Shown here: positions 17,280-25,004 of the stretch, one piece after another
Position numbering within the stretch: position 1 is the first letter of the stretch
Layout of the letters: every line of letters starts with the position of its first letter
Translations under genes and position numbers: made by a program
Assembly (NCBI GenBank): GCA_017390585.1
Contig: JAFPBB010000083.1
Span: forward strand, 1 to 54,628
Length of the DNA: 54,628 nucleotides
DNA from: Tidjanibacter sp.
Lineage (GTDB): Bacteria > Bacteroidota > Bacteroidia > Bacteroidales > Rikenellaceae
Direction of reading: 5' to 3'
The notes under the pieces: generated by a model
Seen by the model: only the letters and a program-made list of their open reading frames with translations
Told to the model about the DNA's origin: nothing
Database searches by the model: none

Positions 17280-19763
17280 ATGAAAAAGATTTTCAGCTAC
17301 GCAATCGCTCTCGTTGCAGGCTTGGCCGCAATGACAGCTTGTACAAACGAGCCCGAAGAGGGCATCCAGCCCGGCGCCGACAAGGAGTATGTCATCGTCA
17401 AAGCCTCGCTCGGCGAGGAGACCCGCGCAACCTTCTCCGATGTGGAGGGCCTCAAATGGCAGGTTGGCGACAAGATTAAATATGCCGGCGGCTGGGAAGG
17501 TTCCTCCGAGCCCCTCACCGCAGAGGATATCGAGGATGGCGGCTACACCGCAAACTTCAAGTTCCCCGCAGCCCTCAACCAGGTGGACCGCACCGGTTGG
17601 TTTGTGACCACCACCTGCCACCCCGGCAACTACAACGAGGTGGAGTTCACCCTCGGCACAGCAAGTGGTGCCGCCTACGCACAGGAGGTGGCCGGCTTGA
17701 TGAACAGCCGCTACATCTTCCTCCACTCCGGCACCGGCATCATCAACATCACCAAAGATGAGGCTCCCGAGGTGACTATGAACATCGCAGGCTCCATCTT
17801 CCGCTACATCCCCTACACCGAGACCTACAACACCGAGTCCGTGAAGTATGTGGAGCTCACCGCCAAGGGTGGTAACGGCATTGTTGGTACTGTGGCCTAC
17901 GACCGTGGTGCAGGCAAATACAGGGGCGTGAACGACGTCAACTGGCAGAAATCGTCCGCCGTACACATCGACCTCACCGAGCCCTTCGCACTCGAGGGTG
18001 TGAACTCGCGCGAGAAATCGAAAGGTATCTATATGGCACTTGCAGCCACCACTGCTACTCACACCATCAACGGCTACACCATCACCGTGAAGACCGATGT
18101 TGCCACCTACATCTTCGACTCCAACGAGACCCTCGAGATCAAGGAGAACGAGCTGAAGAACATCTTCCTCAAGCTCGAGAACGCAAAACGCATCGACGAC
18201 ACCGCCTTCAAGGGCGACCTCCAGTATATCGGTGACCTCGCCGAGGCAACCAAACCCCTCTCGTTCCAGGGCGCAGATAGACTCTATGGTGGCTACTGGT
18301 ATGCACAGACCCGCGATGCAGGTAGCGACGCTTGGGTAAACCGCGACGGCGCAGCCAACAAAGCATTCTACGAAAATGTTGTCTTCACCTACACCGACGA
18401 GGCTACCGGCGAGCCCGTAGATTGGATCTCGGTGGTTTACGGTGGTGACGGCGGTTCGCACTGGCTGCTCACCGCACAGTCCAACGACGGTGCAGAGCGC
18501 AAGGCTGTGGTTACCGCAACCTTCCCCGATGTGAACGGCTACTACGTTACTGAGGCTTGCAAGACCAAGAGCATTACCGTGACCCAGAGTGCCTACAGCC
18601 AGAACAACATCCTCAGCTTCTTCGGCGGCATCGGCGACCAGACCATCTCTGGTGATGCTGTCACCAAACAGAGCCTCGGCTACTGTGTAATTCAGGTCAA
18701 TGGCGTCAACGCCGAGAGTTGGGGCGACAACAAGCACAACGAGCAGGAGCTCTATGGCGCAGTTGAGATCGTATGCCGCGAGGGTGGCGCAGCCGGCCCC
18801 GTTGTGGATTGGCTCACCGTGGAGTATGGCAAAGATGACCAGGGTAAATTCAACACCACCCACCTGCTTGCAACCGCAACCGAGAACACCACCGGTGCCA
18901 ACCGTCAGGCTCTGGTATGCTGCACCTACAACGCTCCCGAGGGCTACATCTTCGAGAACGGCCAGACCAGCTTCTTCCGCCAGTTTATGGTGACCCAGAA
19001 GGCCAACGACGCAATGAAGGTCATCAGCTTCTGGGGTGGTCTTGCTCCCGAGTACACCCACAACGCAGCTGCACAGAACGATTGGGGCCTGAGCTACTGG
19101 GTTGTTAATGTCGACGGCCAGACCGCAACCGATTGGGGCGGCGACAGCCACAACGAGCAGGCCATCTATGGCGGCGCAGAGTTCAAGTGCTACGACTACA
19201 CCAATGGCGTGCGTGGCGCAGAGATCGACTGGGTGACCGTAGACTACAAGAAGGACGGCGACGGCAAGGTTATCGACACTTGGTGGCTCGCCAACATCCA
19301 GGAGAACACCGGCGCTCCCCGCGCAGCAGAGATCGTCTGCACCTTCCCCGAGATCCAGGGCTACACCTTCGAGCACGGCCAGAATGTGAGGAGCACCATC
19401 ATCCGTCAGGATGGCGTTGTGGTTGAGGAGCCCGCCAAACAGCTCTTCCTCAAACCCAACTCCAACTGGAAGGTTGACAACGCTCGCTTTGCAGCCTACT
19501 TCTTCGGTGGCACCCCTGCCGAGGTGTGGGTAAGTATGACCGACGAGGATAAGGACGGCATCTATGAGCTCACCATCCCCGAGGGCTACGACTACGGTTG
19601 CAACGTGATCTTCTGCCGTATGAACCCCGGCGCAGCCGACAACAACTGGAACAACAAGTGGAACCAGACCTCCGACCTCAAGGCTCCCACCGACGGTAAG
19701 AACCTCTACACCGTAACCGAGGGTGCTTGGGACAATGGCGGTGGCACTTGGAGCGTGAAATAG
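17280..19763 (+). CDS. Large repeat lipoprotein with BACON-like modules and C-terminal putative carbohydrate-binding domain
   Basis: An 827-aa lipoprotein (MKKIFSYAIALVAGLAAMTAC). Residues about 35-300 form a fimbrillin-like N-terminal region (EETRATFSDVEGLKWQVGD). Three modules follow between about 320 and 720, each with a YWxxxVDG/VNG-type opening (SLGYCVIQVNG, GLSYWVVNVDG; the first degenerate), a WGxxxHNEQ motif in two of them, a (V/I)DW(I/L/V)(S/T)V core and a final VTQ-like strand. The last 110 residues (from LKPNSNWKVDNARFAAYFF) form a separate domain with NVIFCRMNPG and a WNQTSDL segment. It resembles modules on Bacteroidales glycan-binding and amylolytic proteins, so glycan binding is plausible but unproven. 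It closes the glucan operon and shares its modules with the lipoprotein at 2238-4616. Confidence 0.75.
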   Translation: MKKIFSYAIALVAGLAAMTACTNEPEEGIQPGADKEYVIVKASLGEETRATFSDVEGLKWQVGDKIKYAGGWEGSSEPLTAEDIEDGGYTANFKFPAALNQVDRTGWFVTTTCHPGNYNEVEFTLGTASGAAYAQEVAGLMNSRYIFLHSGTGIINITKDEAPEVTMNIAGSIFRYIPYTETYNTESVKYVELTAKGGNGIVGTVAYDRGAGKYRGVNDVNWQKSSAVHIDLTEPFALEGVNSREKSKGIYMALAATTATHTINGYTITVKTDVATYIFDSNETLEIKENELKNIFLKLENAKRIDDTAFKGDLQYIGDLAEATKPLSFQGADRLYGGYWYAQTRDAGSDAWVNRDGAANKAFYENVVFTYTDEATGEPVDWISVVYGGDGGSHWLLTAQSNDGAERKAVVTATFPDVNGYYVTEACKTKSITVTQSAYSQNNILSFFGGIGDQTISGDAVTKQSLGYCVIQVNGVNAESWGDNKHNEQELYGAVEIVCREGGAAGPVVDWLTVEYGKDDQGKFNTTHLLATATENTTGANRQALVCCTYNAPEGYIFENGQTSFFRQFMVTQKANDAMKVISFWGGLAPEYTHNAAAQNDWGLSYWVVNVDGQTATDWGGDSHNEQAIYGGAEFKCYDYTNGVRGAEIDWVTVDYKKDGDGKVIDTWWLANIQENTGAPRAAEIVCTFPEIQGYTFEHGQNVRSTIIRQDGVVVEEPAKQLFLKPNSNWKVDNARFAAYFFGGTPAEVWVSMTDEDKDGIYELTIPEGYDYGCNVIFCRMNPGAADNNWNNKWNQTSDLKAPTDGKNLYTVTEGAWDNGGGTWSVK

Positions 19764-19812
19764 TTCACCCCGCACCGCTTGGAGTGCAAGAGTTGGCACT
19801 CCGAGTTTGCAA

Positions 19813-19852
19813 CAAAAAAAGGAGAGAGCATCCCGACGCGGGATGCTCTCTC
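19813..19852. terminator. Bidirectional terminator between the glucan operon and the glycerophosphodiesterase gene
   Basis: A perfect 14-bp stem (19822-19835 with 19839-19852) and a 3-nt loop. A run of seven A residues lies just outside the left arm, so the minus-strand transcript from 20649 ends in hairpin plus U-run. For the plus-strand operon the tail is less T-rich. The genes are convergent here. Confidence 0.8.
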
Positions 19853-19887
19853 TGCTATTAGTAGTCTTGGTTCCCCCTACCTATGTT

Positions 19888-20649
19888 TTATTTATATAGC
19901 TCGAGGGCAAGTTCGGGGTAGTCGGTGGTGATGTAGTCGAGGTTGTGGCGCTTCACCCAGAGCATATCCTGCTCCTTATTGACGGTCCAAACGTTCACCT
20001 CGAGGCCCAGCTTGTGGAGCTGCTCAACCATCTTTGGAGCAACCTTATAGACGCCAATGTGGTAGTCGGCACCCGCAAATCCCTCCTCGAGGAGTCGCTT
20101 GGGCAGAATCTCGCCACCCAGATAGTAGACCTTTGCAGAGGGTGCCAAGCGGATAAACTCGAGACACGCATTGTGGGAGAAGCTGATGTACTCCGTGCGC
20201 TCGGCAAGACCCATAGCCTCCACCATCTTCACCGAGGCCTCCACAGCCTTTCGCTCCTGCTCCTTGTTGTTGTGGGGCTTGAGCTCGAAGATAAGTTGCA
20301 ACTCGGGATAGCGTTGAGCCACGGTCAGGAAATCCTCCAGCAGGGGGAGTGGCTCGCCATTTTCGAGTGTGTAGTCCTTCATCTGAGCCATAGTGAGCTT
20401 CTCCACTCGCTGGCCGTTCATCTCGTCGTCGTGGTAGAGAAACAGCACGCCGTCGGCCGAGAGCCACACGTCAAATTCGGAGCCCCAGCACCCTATTTCT
20501 GCCGCTGCAACAAGCGAAGCTACAGAGTTTTGTGCGCTTCCCTCGGCGCGCCAATAGCCCCTGTGGGCGATGACCTTGGGCTGTGCGGAGAGGGAGAAAA
20601 GGGTGGCCGAGAGGAGTGTCAGGGCGGCGGTTAGGAGGTGGCGTTTCAT
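19888..20649 (-). CDS. Exported glycerophosphodiester phosphodiesterase (GDPD) family protein
   Basis: A 253-aa protein with a cleavable signal peptide (LLSATLFSLSAQ). GDPD enzymes hydrolyse glycerophosphodiesters to glycerol-3-phosphate and an alcohol in a TIM barrel with a metal site. The key motifs are present: AHRGYW near residue 28, EFDVWLSADGVLFLYHDD near 58-75 (metal-binding Glu/Asp and catalytic His), FELKPH in the middle, and VNVWTVN with ITTDYPE near the C-terminus. It is the length of a single-domain GDPD. It is transcribed divergently from the DUF4015 lipoprotein gene and ends in a shared terminator with the glucan operon. A role in phospholipid-headgroup or teichoic-acid-like scavenging is inference. 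Confidence 0.9.
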   Translation of the reverse strand: MKRHLLTAALTLLSATLFSLSAQPKVIAHRGYWRAEGSAQNSVASLVAAAEIGCWGSEFDVWLSADGVLFLYHDDEMNGQRVEKLTMAQMKDYTLENGEPLPLLEDFLTVAQRYPELQLIFELKPHNNKEQERKAVEASVKMVEAMGLAERTEYISFSHNACLEFIRLAPSAKVYYLGGEILPKRLLEEGFAGADYHIGVYKVAPKMVEQLHKLGLEVNVWTVNKEQDMLWVKRHNLDYITTDYPELALELYK

Positions 20650-20695
20650 AGTGTTGGTGTGATTAAAGTGTTGTTTTGGTCCAATATTCTACCTA

Positions 20696-20703
20696 CAAAT
20701 ATA
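20696..20703 (-). promoter_or_regulatory. Likely -7 element for the GDPD gene
   Basis: The minus strand reads TATATTTG, a full match to TAnnTTTG, 46 nt before the start codon at 20649. No TTTG lies at the expected distance upstream. Confidence 0.4.
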
Positions 20704-20724
20704 ACGTTTCTCACACAAAAAACG

Positions 20725-20732
20725 TACATTTG
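20725..20732 (+). promoter_or_regulatory. Likely -7 element for the DUF4015 lipoprotein gene
   Basis: TACATTTG, a full match to TAnnTTTG, 32 nt before the ATG at 20765. The upstream -33 box is poor. It lies back to back with the minus-strand element at 20696-20703. Confidence 0.45.
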
Positions 20733-20764
20733 CACCTCAAGACAAACACAAAAACCCAATTGCG

Positions 20765-22564
20765 ATGAGAAAAAACCTACGATATGCACTCCTGCTCGGC
20801 ATCGCCGCACTGTTGGGAGGTTGCAAGGACCCCGAAGTGACCGAAGTGAGATACCTCGCCTCGGCCACACCCACAGCAACCCTCTACTCGCTCGACGCCG
20901 AAGGTAACCTCTCCGAAGCGGGCGACTTCCTGCGCGGAGCCACCCTCACCATCTATCCCAACTGCACCCAAAAAGATGGCGAAAGACGCCTCACCAAACT
21001 CCTGCTCGACGGAGTGGAGTTCTACGCCCCCGAGGAGAACCTCGCCATTGAGCCAAGGGATGTGGTGCGCGAAAAGAATATGTGGGTGCGTACACCTGCC
21101 ACCATCCTCGGCGACCTCGGCCTCTCCACCATCGCAGGCCACGCCGACAAAAATGCCGAACTCACCATCCTCGACTACGACTCCCTGCGAGCCGACGGCA
21201 CCGTGGCTACCTATAGGGTGAGTCTCGATGGTGTGGAGGGCTACGTCTATGGCAAATACCTCGTCTTCACCCCCGAGGAGGCAGCCAAGCGCTACAAAGC
21301 CGACCTCTACGACCCCATCCACAACGCCATCAAAAACCCCTTTGGAGGCGGAAAGGCCATAGGGTGCGACTTCTATCCCGTGGAGAAGCCCTCCTTTGAG
21401 CACAACCCTATGCCCGTGGCTTGCTACTCGCTCTATCTCAACTCGGGCACCAATGTGCTGAAGAACATCGAGAGCTACATCGCCCTGGCCAAGCAGAGCA
21501 AAATCAACACCTTCGTCATCGACATCAAAGACAACGAAAGCCCCGGCTTCAAGGCCGACGCTATGGCCACCTACTCCCCCACCAACTACAAACGTGCCGG
21601 CGACAAGGAGGCCCTCTATCGCAAGGTTGTGGCCCGCCTCCACGAGGAGGGATTCTATGTGGTGGGACGCATCACCTGCTTCAAGGATAGCTACTTCGTG
21701 AAGGACAACCCCAAGAGCGCCATCACCGAGAAGGCCACAGGAGAGCCCTTCAAGCACAACAAAGCATTCTGGCCCAGCGGCTTCGACAGGCGCGTGTGGG
21801 AGTTCAATGTGGCCTTGGCCAAGGAGGCTGTGGAGAAGTTTGGCTTCAACGAGATCAACTTCGACTACGTTCGTTTCCCCGACCGTATGACCAAGGTGGA
21901 GGAGCTTGTGGACTACCACAATCGCTATGGCGAGAGCAAGGTGCAGGCTATCCAGAGGTTTGTGCAGTATGCCTGCGACGAGATCCACAAGGTGGGAGCC
22001 TACGTTTCGGTGGATGTCTTCGGCGAGAGTGCCAACCCCGGCTACACCACCGCCTACGGCCAATATTGGCCCGCCATCAGCAACGTTGCCGACGTCATCA
22101 GCGGTATGCCCTACCCCGACCACTTCTCCAACGGCTACTATGGCATCACCAAACCCTGGAACCACCCCTACGACATTCTCTATGAGTGGGGTAAGCGTGT
22201 GCAGGACAGGCAGAAAGTGACCCCCACCCCCGCAGTGGTCCGCACCTGGGTGCAGGCCTACAATGTGATGCGCCACGTCGACCGCAACGGCATTGCCTAC
22301 AATGCGGAGAATGTGGAGAAGGAGATCCGCGGACTCTATGGCGCAGGACTCACGGGTGGCTACATCACCTGGCTCGCCTCCTCCAACATCGAGAAGTATC
22401 GCCAGCAGCTCGGCGCCTTCCAGAAGGACTACTACGCCGATTGGCGCAACCCCAACTTCCACTACGACCCCAATGCCGTAGTCGAATTGGAGCAGAGCAG
22501 TGAGCAGAGTGTCGACCAGCAAAGTGCCGCAGAGCCCACTGCACCACAGCCACAAGCCGAATAG
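20765..22564 (+). CDS. DUF4015-type putative glycoside hydrolase lipoprotein
   Basis: A 599-aa lipoprotein (LLLGIAALLGGCKDPE). Residues about 20-170 form an N-terminal region that may hold an SH3-like domain (VSLDGVEGYVYGKYLVF). The TIM-barrel domain of the DUF4015 or GHL group covers about 220-560: NTFVIDIKDNESPGF, VVGRITCFKD, FNEINFDYVRFPDR, YVSVDVFGES and GGYITWLASSN. The acidic residues at barrel strand ends (Asp in IDIKD, Asp in NFDYVRFPD) are those conserved in the family, but the substrate is not established. The tail is Gln/Ser/Ala-rich and looks disordered. It is followed by a strong terminator and so is monocistronic. Confidence 0.8.
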   Translation: MRKNLRYALLLGIAALLGGCKDPEVTEVRYLASATPTATLYSLDAEGNLSEAGDFLRGATLTIYPNCTQKDGERRLTKLLLDGVEFYAPEENLAIEPRDVVREKNMWVRTPATILGDLGLSTIAGHADKNAELTILDYDSLRADGTVATYRVSLDGVEGYVYGKYLVFTPEEAAKRYKADLYDPIHNAIKNPFGGGKAIGCDFYPVEKPSFEHNPMPVACYSLYLNSGTNVLKNIESYIALAKQSKINTFVIDIKDNESPGFKADAMATYSPTNYKRAGDKEALYRKVVARLHEEGFYVVGRITCFKDSYFVKDNPKSAITEKATGEPFKHNKAFWPSGFDRRVWEFNVALAKEAVEKFGFNEINFDYVRFPDRMTKVEELVDYHNRYGESKVQAIQRFVQYACDEIHKVGAYVSVDVFGESANPGYTTAYGQYWPAISNVADVISGMPYPDHFSNGYYGITKPWNHPYDILYEWGKRVQDRQKVTPTPAVVRTWVQAYNVMRHVDRNGIAYNAENVEKEIRGLYGAGLTGGYITWLASSNIEKYRQQLGAFQKDYYADWRNPNFHYDPNAVVELEQSSEQSVDQQSAAEPTAPQPQAE

Positions 22565-22596
22565 AGAGAGTCGGCATAGTTGCAAACCAATATGAC

Positions 22597-22649
22597 GCGG
22601 GCCGCATCCACAGCGAGAGAGAAATGGATGTGGCCCGCCTCTTTTTTTT
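22597..22649 (+). terminator. Rho-independent terminator after the DUF4015 gene
   Basis: A 14-bp stem (22597-22610 with 22625-22638, one G-U pair) followed by a run of eight T residues at 22642-22649. The 348-nt gap between the DUF4015 gene and thiM is filled by this terminator, a -7 box, the TPP riboswitch and its terminator. Confidence 0.9.
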
Positions 22650-22682
22650 GGAGCAGAGAGAACATCGAACCATAATATTGCT

Positions 22683-22690
22683 TATATTTG
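22683..22690 (+). promoter_or_regulatory. -7 element of the thiamine operon
   Basis: TATATTTG, a full match to TAnnTTTG. A start site about 7 nt later would place the 5' end of the RNA right at the beginning of the TPP aptamer, which supports the call. The -33 element is not obvious. Confidence 0.6.
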
Positions 22691-22699
22691 TGGTGCTGT

Positions 22700-22805
22700 T
22701 AGGGGTGCCGCGCCCAAAGCTGTGTGCCACACAAGGCTCATCGCACAAAGGCCGGCTGAGATTATACCCTCCGAACCTGATATGTATAATGACAGCGCAG
22801 GGAAA
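22700..22805 (+). promoter_or_regulatory. TPP (thi-box) riboswitch aptamer
   Basis: The conserved thi-box segments occur in order: GGGGTGCC at 22702-22709, GGCTGAGA followed by TTATACCC, then GAACCTGAT, and the 3' part ending in AGCGCAGGGAA. The P3 arm (about 22710-22750) is somewhat extended. It precedes a thiamine operon, as expected. TPP binding should promote the downstream terminator at 22848 and switch off thiM-thiE/tenA-thiL-thiD. Confidence 0.95.
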
Positions 22806-22847
22806 CGGTAGTCTTATGGTCGCATACTATAATTGATGTATAGACGC

Positions 22848-22881
22848 GCCGTATTCCCCGCCATCGGAATACGGCATTTTT
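22848..22881 (+). terminator. Terminator of the TPP riboswitch expression platform
   Basis: A perfect 10-bp stem (22848-22857 with 22866-22875) followed by TTTTT at 22877-22881, 32 nt before the thiM start. Its position after the aptamer and before the first codon indicates control by transcription attenuation rather than by hiding a ribosome binding site. Confidence 0.88.
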
Positions 22882-22912
22882 GTTTACACACTCATAAACA
22901 CACTTTAAGACT

Positions 22913-23698
22913 ATGAAATGTTCGATTTCCACCCAGGAACTCTCGCGCACGCTCGCAGCAATGAGGCAGCAAAGCCCTCTGGTACACAACATCACCAACT
23001 ATGTGGCAATGAACAACTCGGCCAACGCCCTGCTTGCACTTGGCGCCAGCCCCGTAATGGCCCACTGGAAGGATGAGATGGAGGAGATGGTGGCCATTGC
23101 AGGCGCTCTGGTCATCAACATCGGCACTCTCGATGGCCAGTGGATTGAGGGTATGATTGCCGCAGGCACCGCCGCACACCGCAAGGGTACCCCCATTGTG
23201 CTCGACCCCGTGGGCGCAGGAGCCACCTCGCACCGCACGGAGACCGCTTGGCGAATTATCCGCGAGTGCCACCCCACCATCATCCGCGGCAACGGCAGCG
23301 AGATTATGGCCCTCGTGAGGGCCGACGTGAAGAGCAAAGGAGTCGACAGCAGCGCCTCGAGCCACAGCGCACTCGACTCGGCCAAGGAGTTGGCCCTCAA
23401 GGCGGAGTGCGTGGTTGTTATCAGTGGCGAGGTGGACTACATCACCGATGGCCACACCACCCACACTGTGGAGGGTGGTCACCCCATAATGACCGCCGTG
23501 ACAGGAATGGGTTGCACCTCCTCGTCCGTTGTGGGCGCTTGCGCGGCTGTGGAGCCCAATCCAATGGTGGCATCCACCGCGGCAATGGCAATTATGAGCC
23601 TCGCAGGCGAGAGGGCAGCCTCCGTCGCCCGAGGTAGCGGCTCGATGCAGGTGGCCTTCCTCGACGAGCTCTACAACCTCACCCCCGAAACCATCTAA
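22913..23698 (+). CDS. thiM: Hydroxyethylthiazole kinase
   Basis: A 261-aa cytosolic enzyme that phosphorylates 4-methyl-5-(2-hydroxyethyl)thiazole, so the cell can salvage the thiazole half of thiamine. Motifs of the ribokinase-like ThiM family are present: PLVHNITNYVAMNNSANALLA at the N-terminus, IVLDPVGAGAT in the middle, and VTGMGCTSSSVVGA with the catalytic-site Cys. Length matches the usual 260-270 aa. It is the first gene after the TPP riboswitch and is followed by thiE-tenA after 8 nt. Confidence 0.96.
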   Translation: MKCSISTQELSRTLAAMRQQSPLVHNITNYVAMNNSANALLALGASPVMAHWKDEMEEMVAIAGALVINIGTLDGQWIEGMIAAGTAAHRKGTPIVLDPVGAGATSHRTETAWRIIRECHPTIIRGNGSEIMALVRADVKSKGVDSSASSHSALDSAKELALKAECVVVISGEVDYITDGHTTHTVEGGHPIMTAVTGMGCTSSSVVGACAAVEPNPMVASTAAMAIMSLAGERAASVARGSGSMQVAFLDELYNLTPETI

Positions 23699-23706
23699 GA
23701 AAAACA

Positions 23707-24993
23707 ATGAACAAAGATCAACTCTCTCTCTACCTGGTCACCGACCGCCCACTCTCGCTCGGCCGCCCCATCGAACAAATCGTGAAGGAGGCGGTGGCAG
23801 GAGGTGTGACCATAGTGCAACTCCGCGAGAAGGATTGCCCCACGGGTGAGTTCGTTGCCCTGGCACGCCGACTCAAGGAGATACTCGCGCCCCTGAATAT
23901 TCCGCTTATCATCAACGACCGCGTGGATGTGGCCCTTGCGGTGGATGCCGAGGGGCTCCACATCGGTCAAAGCGATATGAACTACGAGGATGCAAGGCGA
24001 CTGCTGGGCCCTGAGAAGATCATTGGCCTCTCGGTGGAGAGTTTCGAGGACTTGGAGGTGGCCAACCTCTTGGATGTCGATTATGTGGGCATCTCGCCCG
24101 TCTACGGCACCCCCACCAAGAGCGACACCGCCGAGCCTTTCGGTCTGGAGGGTTTGCAGAAGGCTGTTGCCCTCTCTGTCCACCCCACCGTGGCCATAGG
24201 CGGTATGAATGCCTCGACCATCGGGGAGGTGGTGGCTGCGGGCACCGACGGCGTGGCCGTAGTCTCGGCCATCTGTTCGGCCCCCTCACCCCAAGCCGCC
24301 GCCCGAGAGCTCAAGGAGATTATCAACCAGCATAAACCCACAACTATGAGTTGGACCAAAGAGATATGGCAGAAGTCGCTGCCCATCTATGAGCGCATCA
24401 TCGCCCACCCCTTCATCAAGGAGTTGGCCGACGGCTCTCTCGCCACAGAGCGATTTGTGCGCTACATTGCACAGGACGAAATCTACATCAAAAACTATGG
24501 CGAGGAGATGTTCCTCCTGGCCGATATGATGCCCAATGAGCAGATGCGCGAGATGTTTCGCGAGTTGGCCAAGGGAGGTATGGAGGCCGAGGGTGCAATG
24601 CACGCTCTGCTGATTGAGCGCTTCGGCATCGACACCGCCGTGGAGCCCTCGGAGGTGACGGCCGGCTATATGGCCCACACCCGAGGCCACATCAACAGCG
24701 GCTCACTCGCCCACGCAATGGCAGCAATGCTCCCCTGTATGTGGATCTACAACGAGGTGGGACTCTACATCTACTCCCACCGCAACCCCAATCCCAACCC
24801 CTATGCCGAGTGGGTGGCAACCTACGCTTCGGAGGACTTCACCGAGGTCACTCGCCTGATTCTGGAGCTCTGCGACCGCATAGCCGCAGAGGCCACACCC
24901 GAGGTCAGGGCCGAGATGGAGGAGGCCTATCTCATTGCCGCCGAGTATGAGTGGGCCTTCTGGAATTGGGGCTACTACGGCAACAATCTGTGA
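23707..24993 (+). CDS. thiE/tenA: Fused thiamine-phosphate synthase and thiaminase II (ThiE-TenA)
   Basis: One 428-aa frame joins two enzymes. Residues about 1-208 are ThiE, which couples HMP-PP with thiazole phosphate: VTIVQLREKD, PLIINDRVDVALAVDAEGLHIGQ, GISPVYGTPTKSD and AIGGMN. Residues 214-428 are TenA, which hydrolyses aminopyrimidine precursors to recover HMP: AQDEIYIKNYG, MLPCMWIYNEVG with the active-site Cys, and a C-terminal YEWAFWNWGY with the conserved Glu. An ATG at 24346 starts the TenA part. A TAA one frame off at 24333-24335 lies 10 nt before it, as if two adjacent genes had been joined by a small indel. Both domains look intact. The fusion could be natural, recent, or an assembly error. 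Confidence 0.9.
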   Translation: MNKDQLSLYLVTDRPLSLGRPIEQIVKEAVAGGVTIVQLREKDCPTGEFVALARRLKEILAPLNIPLIINDRVDVALAVDAEGLHIGQSDMNYEDARRLLGPEKIIGLSVESFEDLEVANLLDVDYVGISPVYGTPTKSDTAEPFGLEGLQKAVALSVHPTVAIGGMNASTIGEVVAAGTDGVAVVSAICSAPSPQAAARELKEIINQHKPTTMSWTKEIWQKSLPIYERIIAHPFIKELADGSLATERFVRYIAQDEIYIKNYGEEMFLLADMMPNEQMREMFRELAKGGMEAEGAMHALLIERFGIDTAVEPSEVTAGYMAHTRGHINSGSLAHAMAAMLPCMWIYNEVGLYIYSHRNPNPNPYAEWVATYASEDFTEVTRLILELCDRIAAEATPEVRAEMEEAYLIAAEYEWAFWNWGYYGNNL

Positions 24994-25004
24994 GAGAAAA
25001 GCGT

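Noticed and set aside
24333-24348. Annotating thiE and tenA as two separate genes
   Set aside because: There is no stop in the thiE frame before tenA; the TAA is in another frame, so as given the sequence encodes one protein. The possible indel is reported as a finding.
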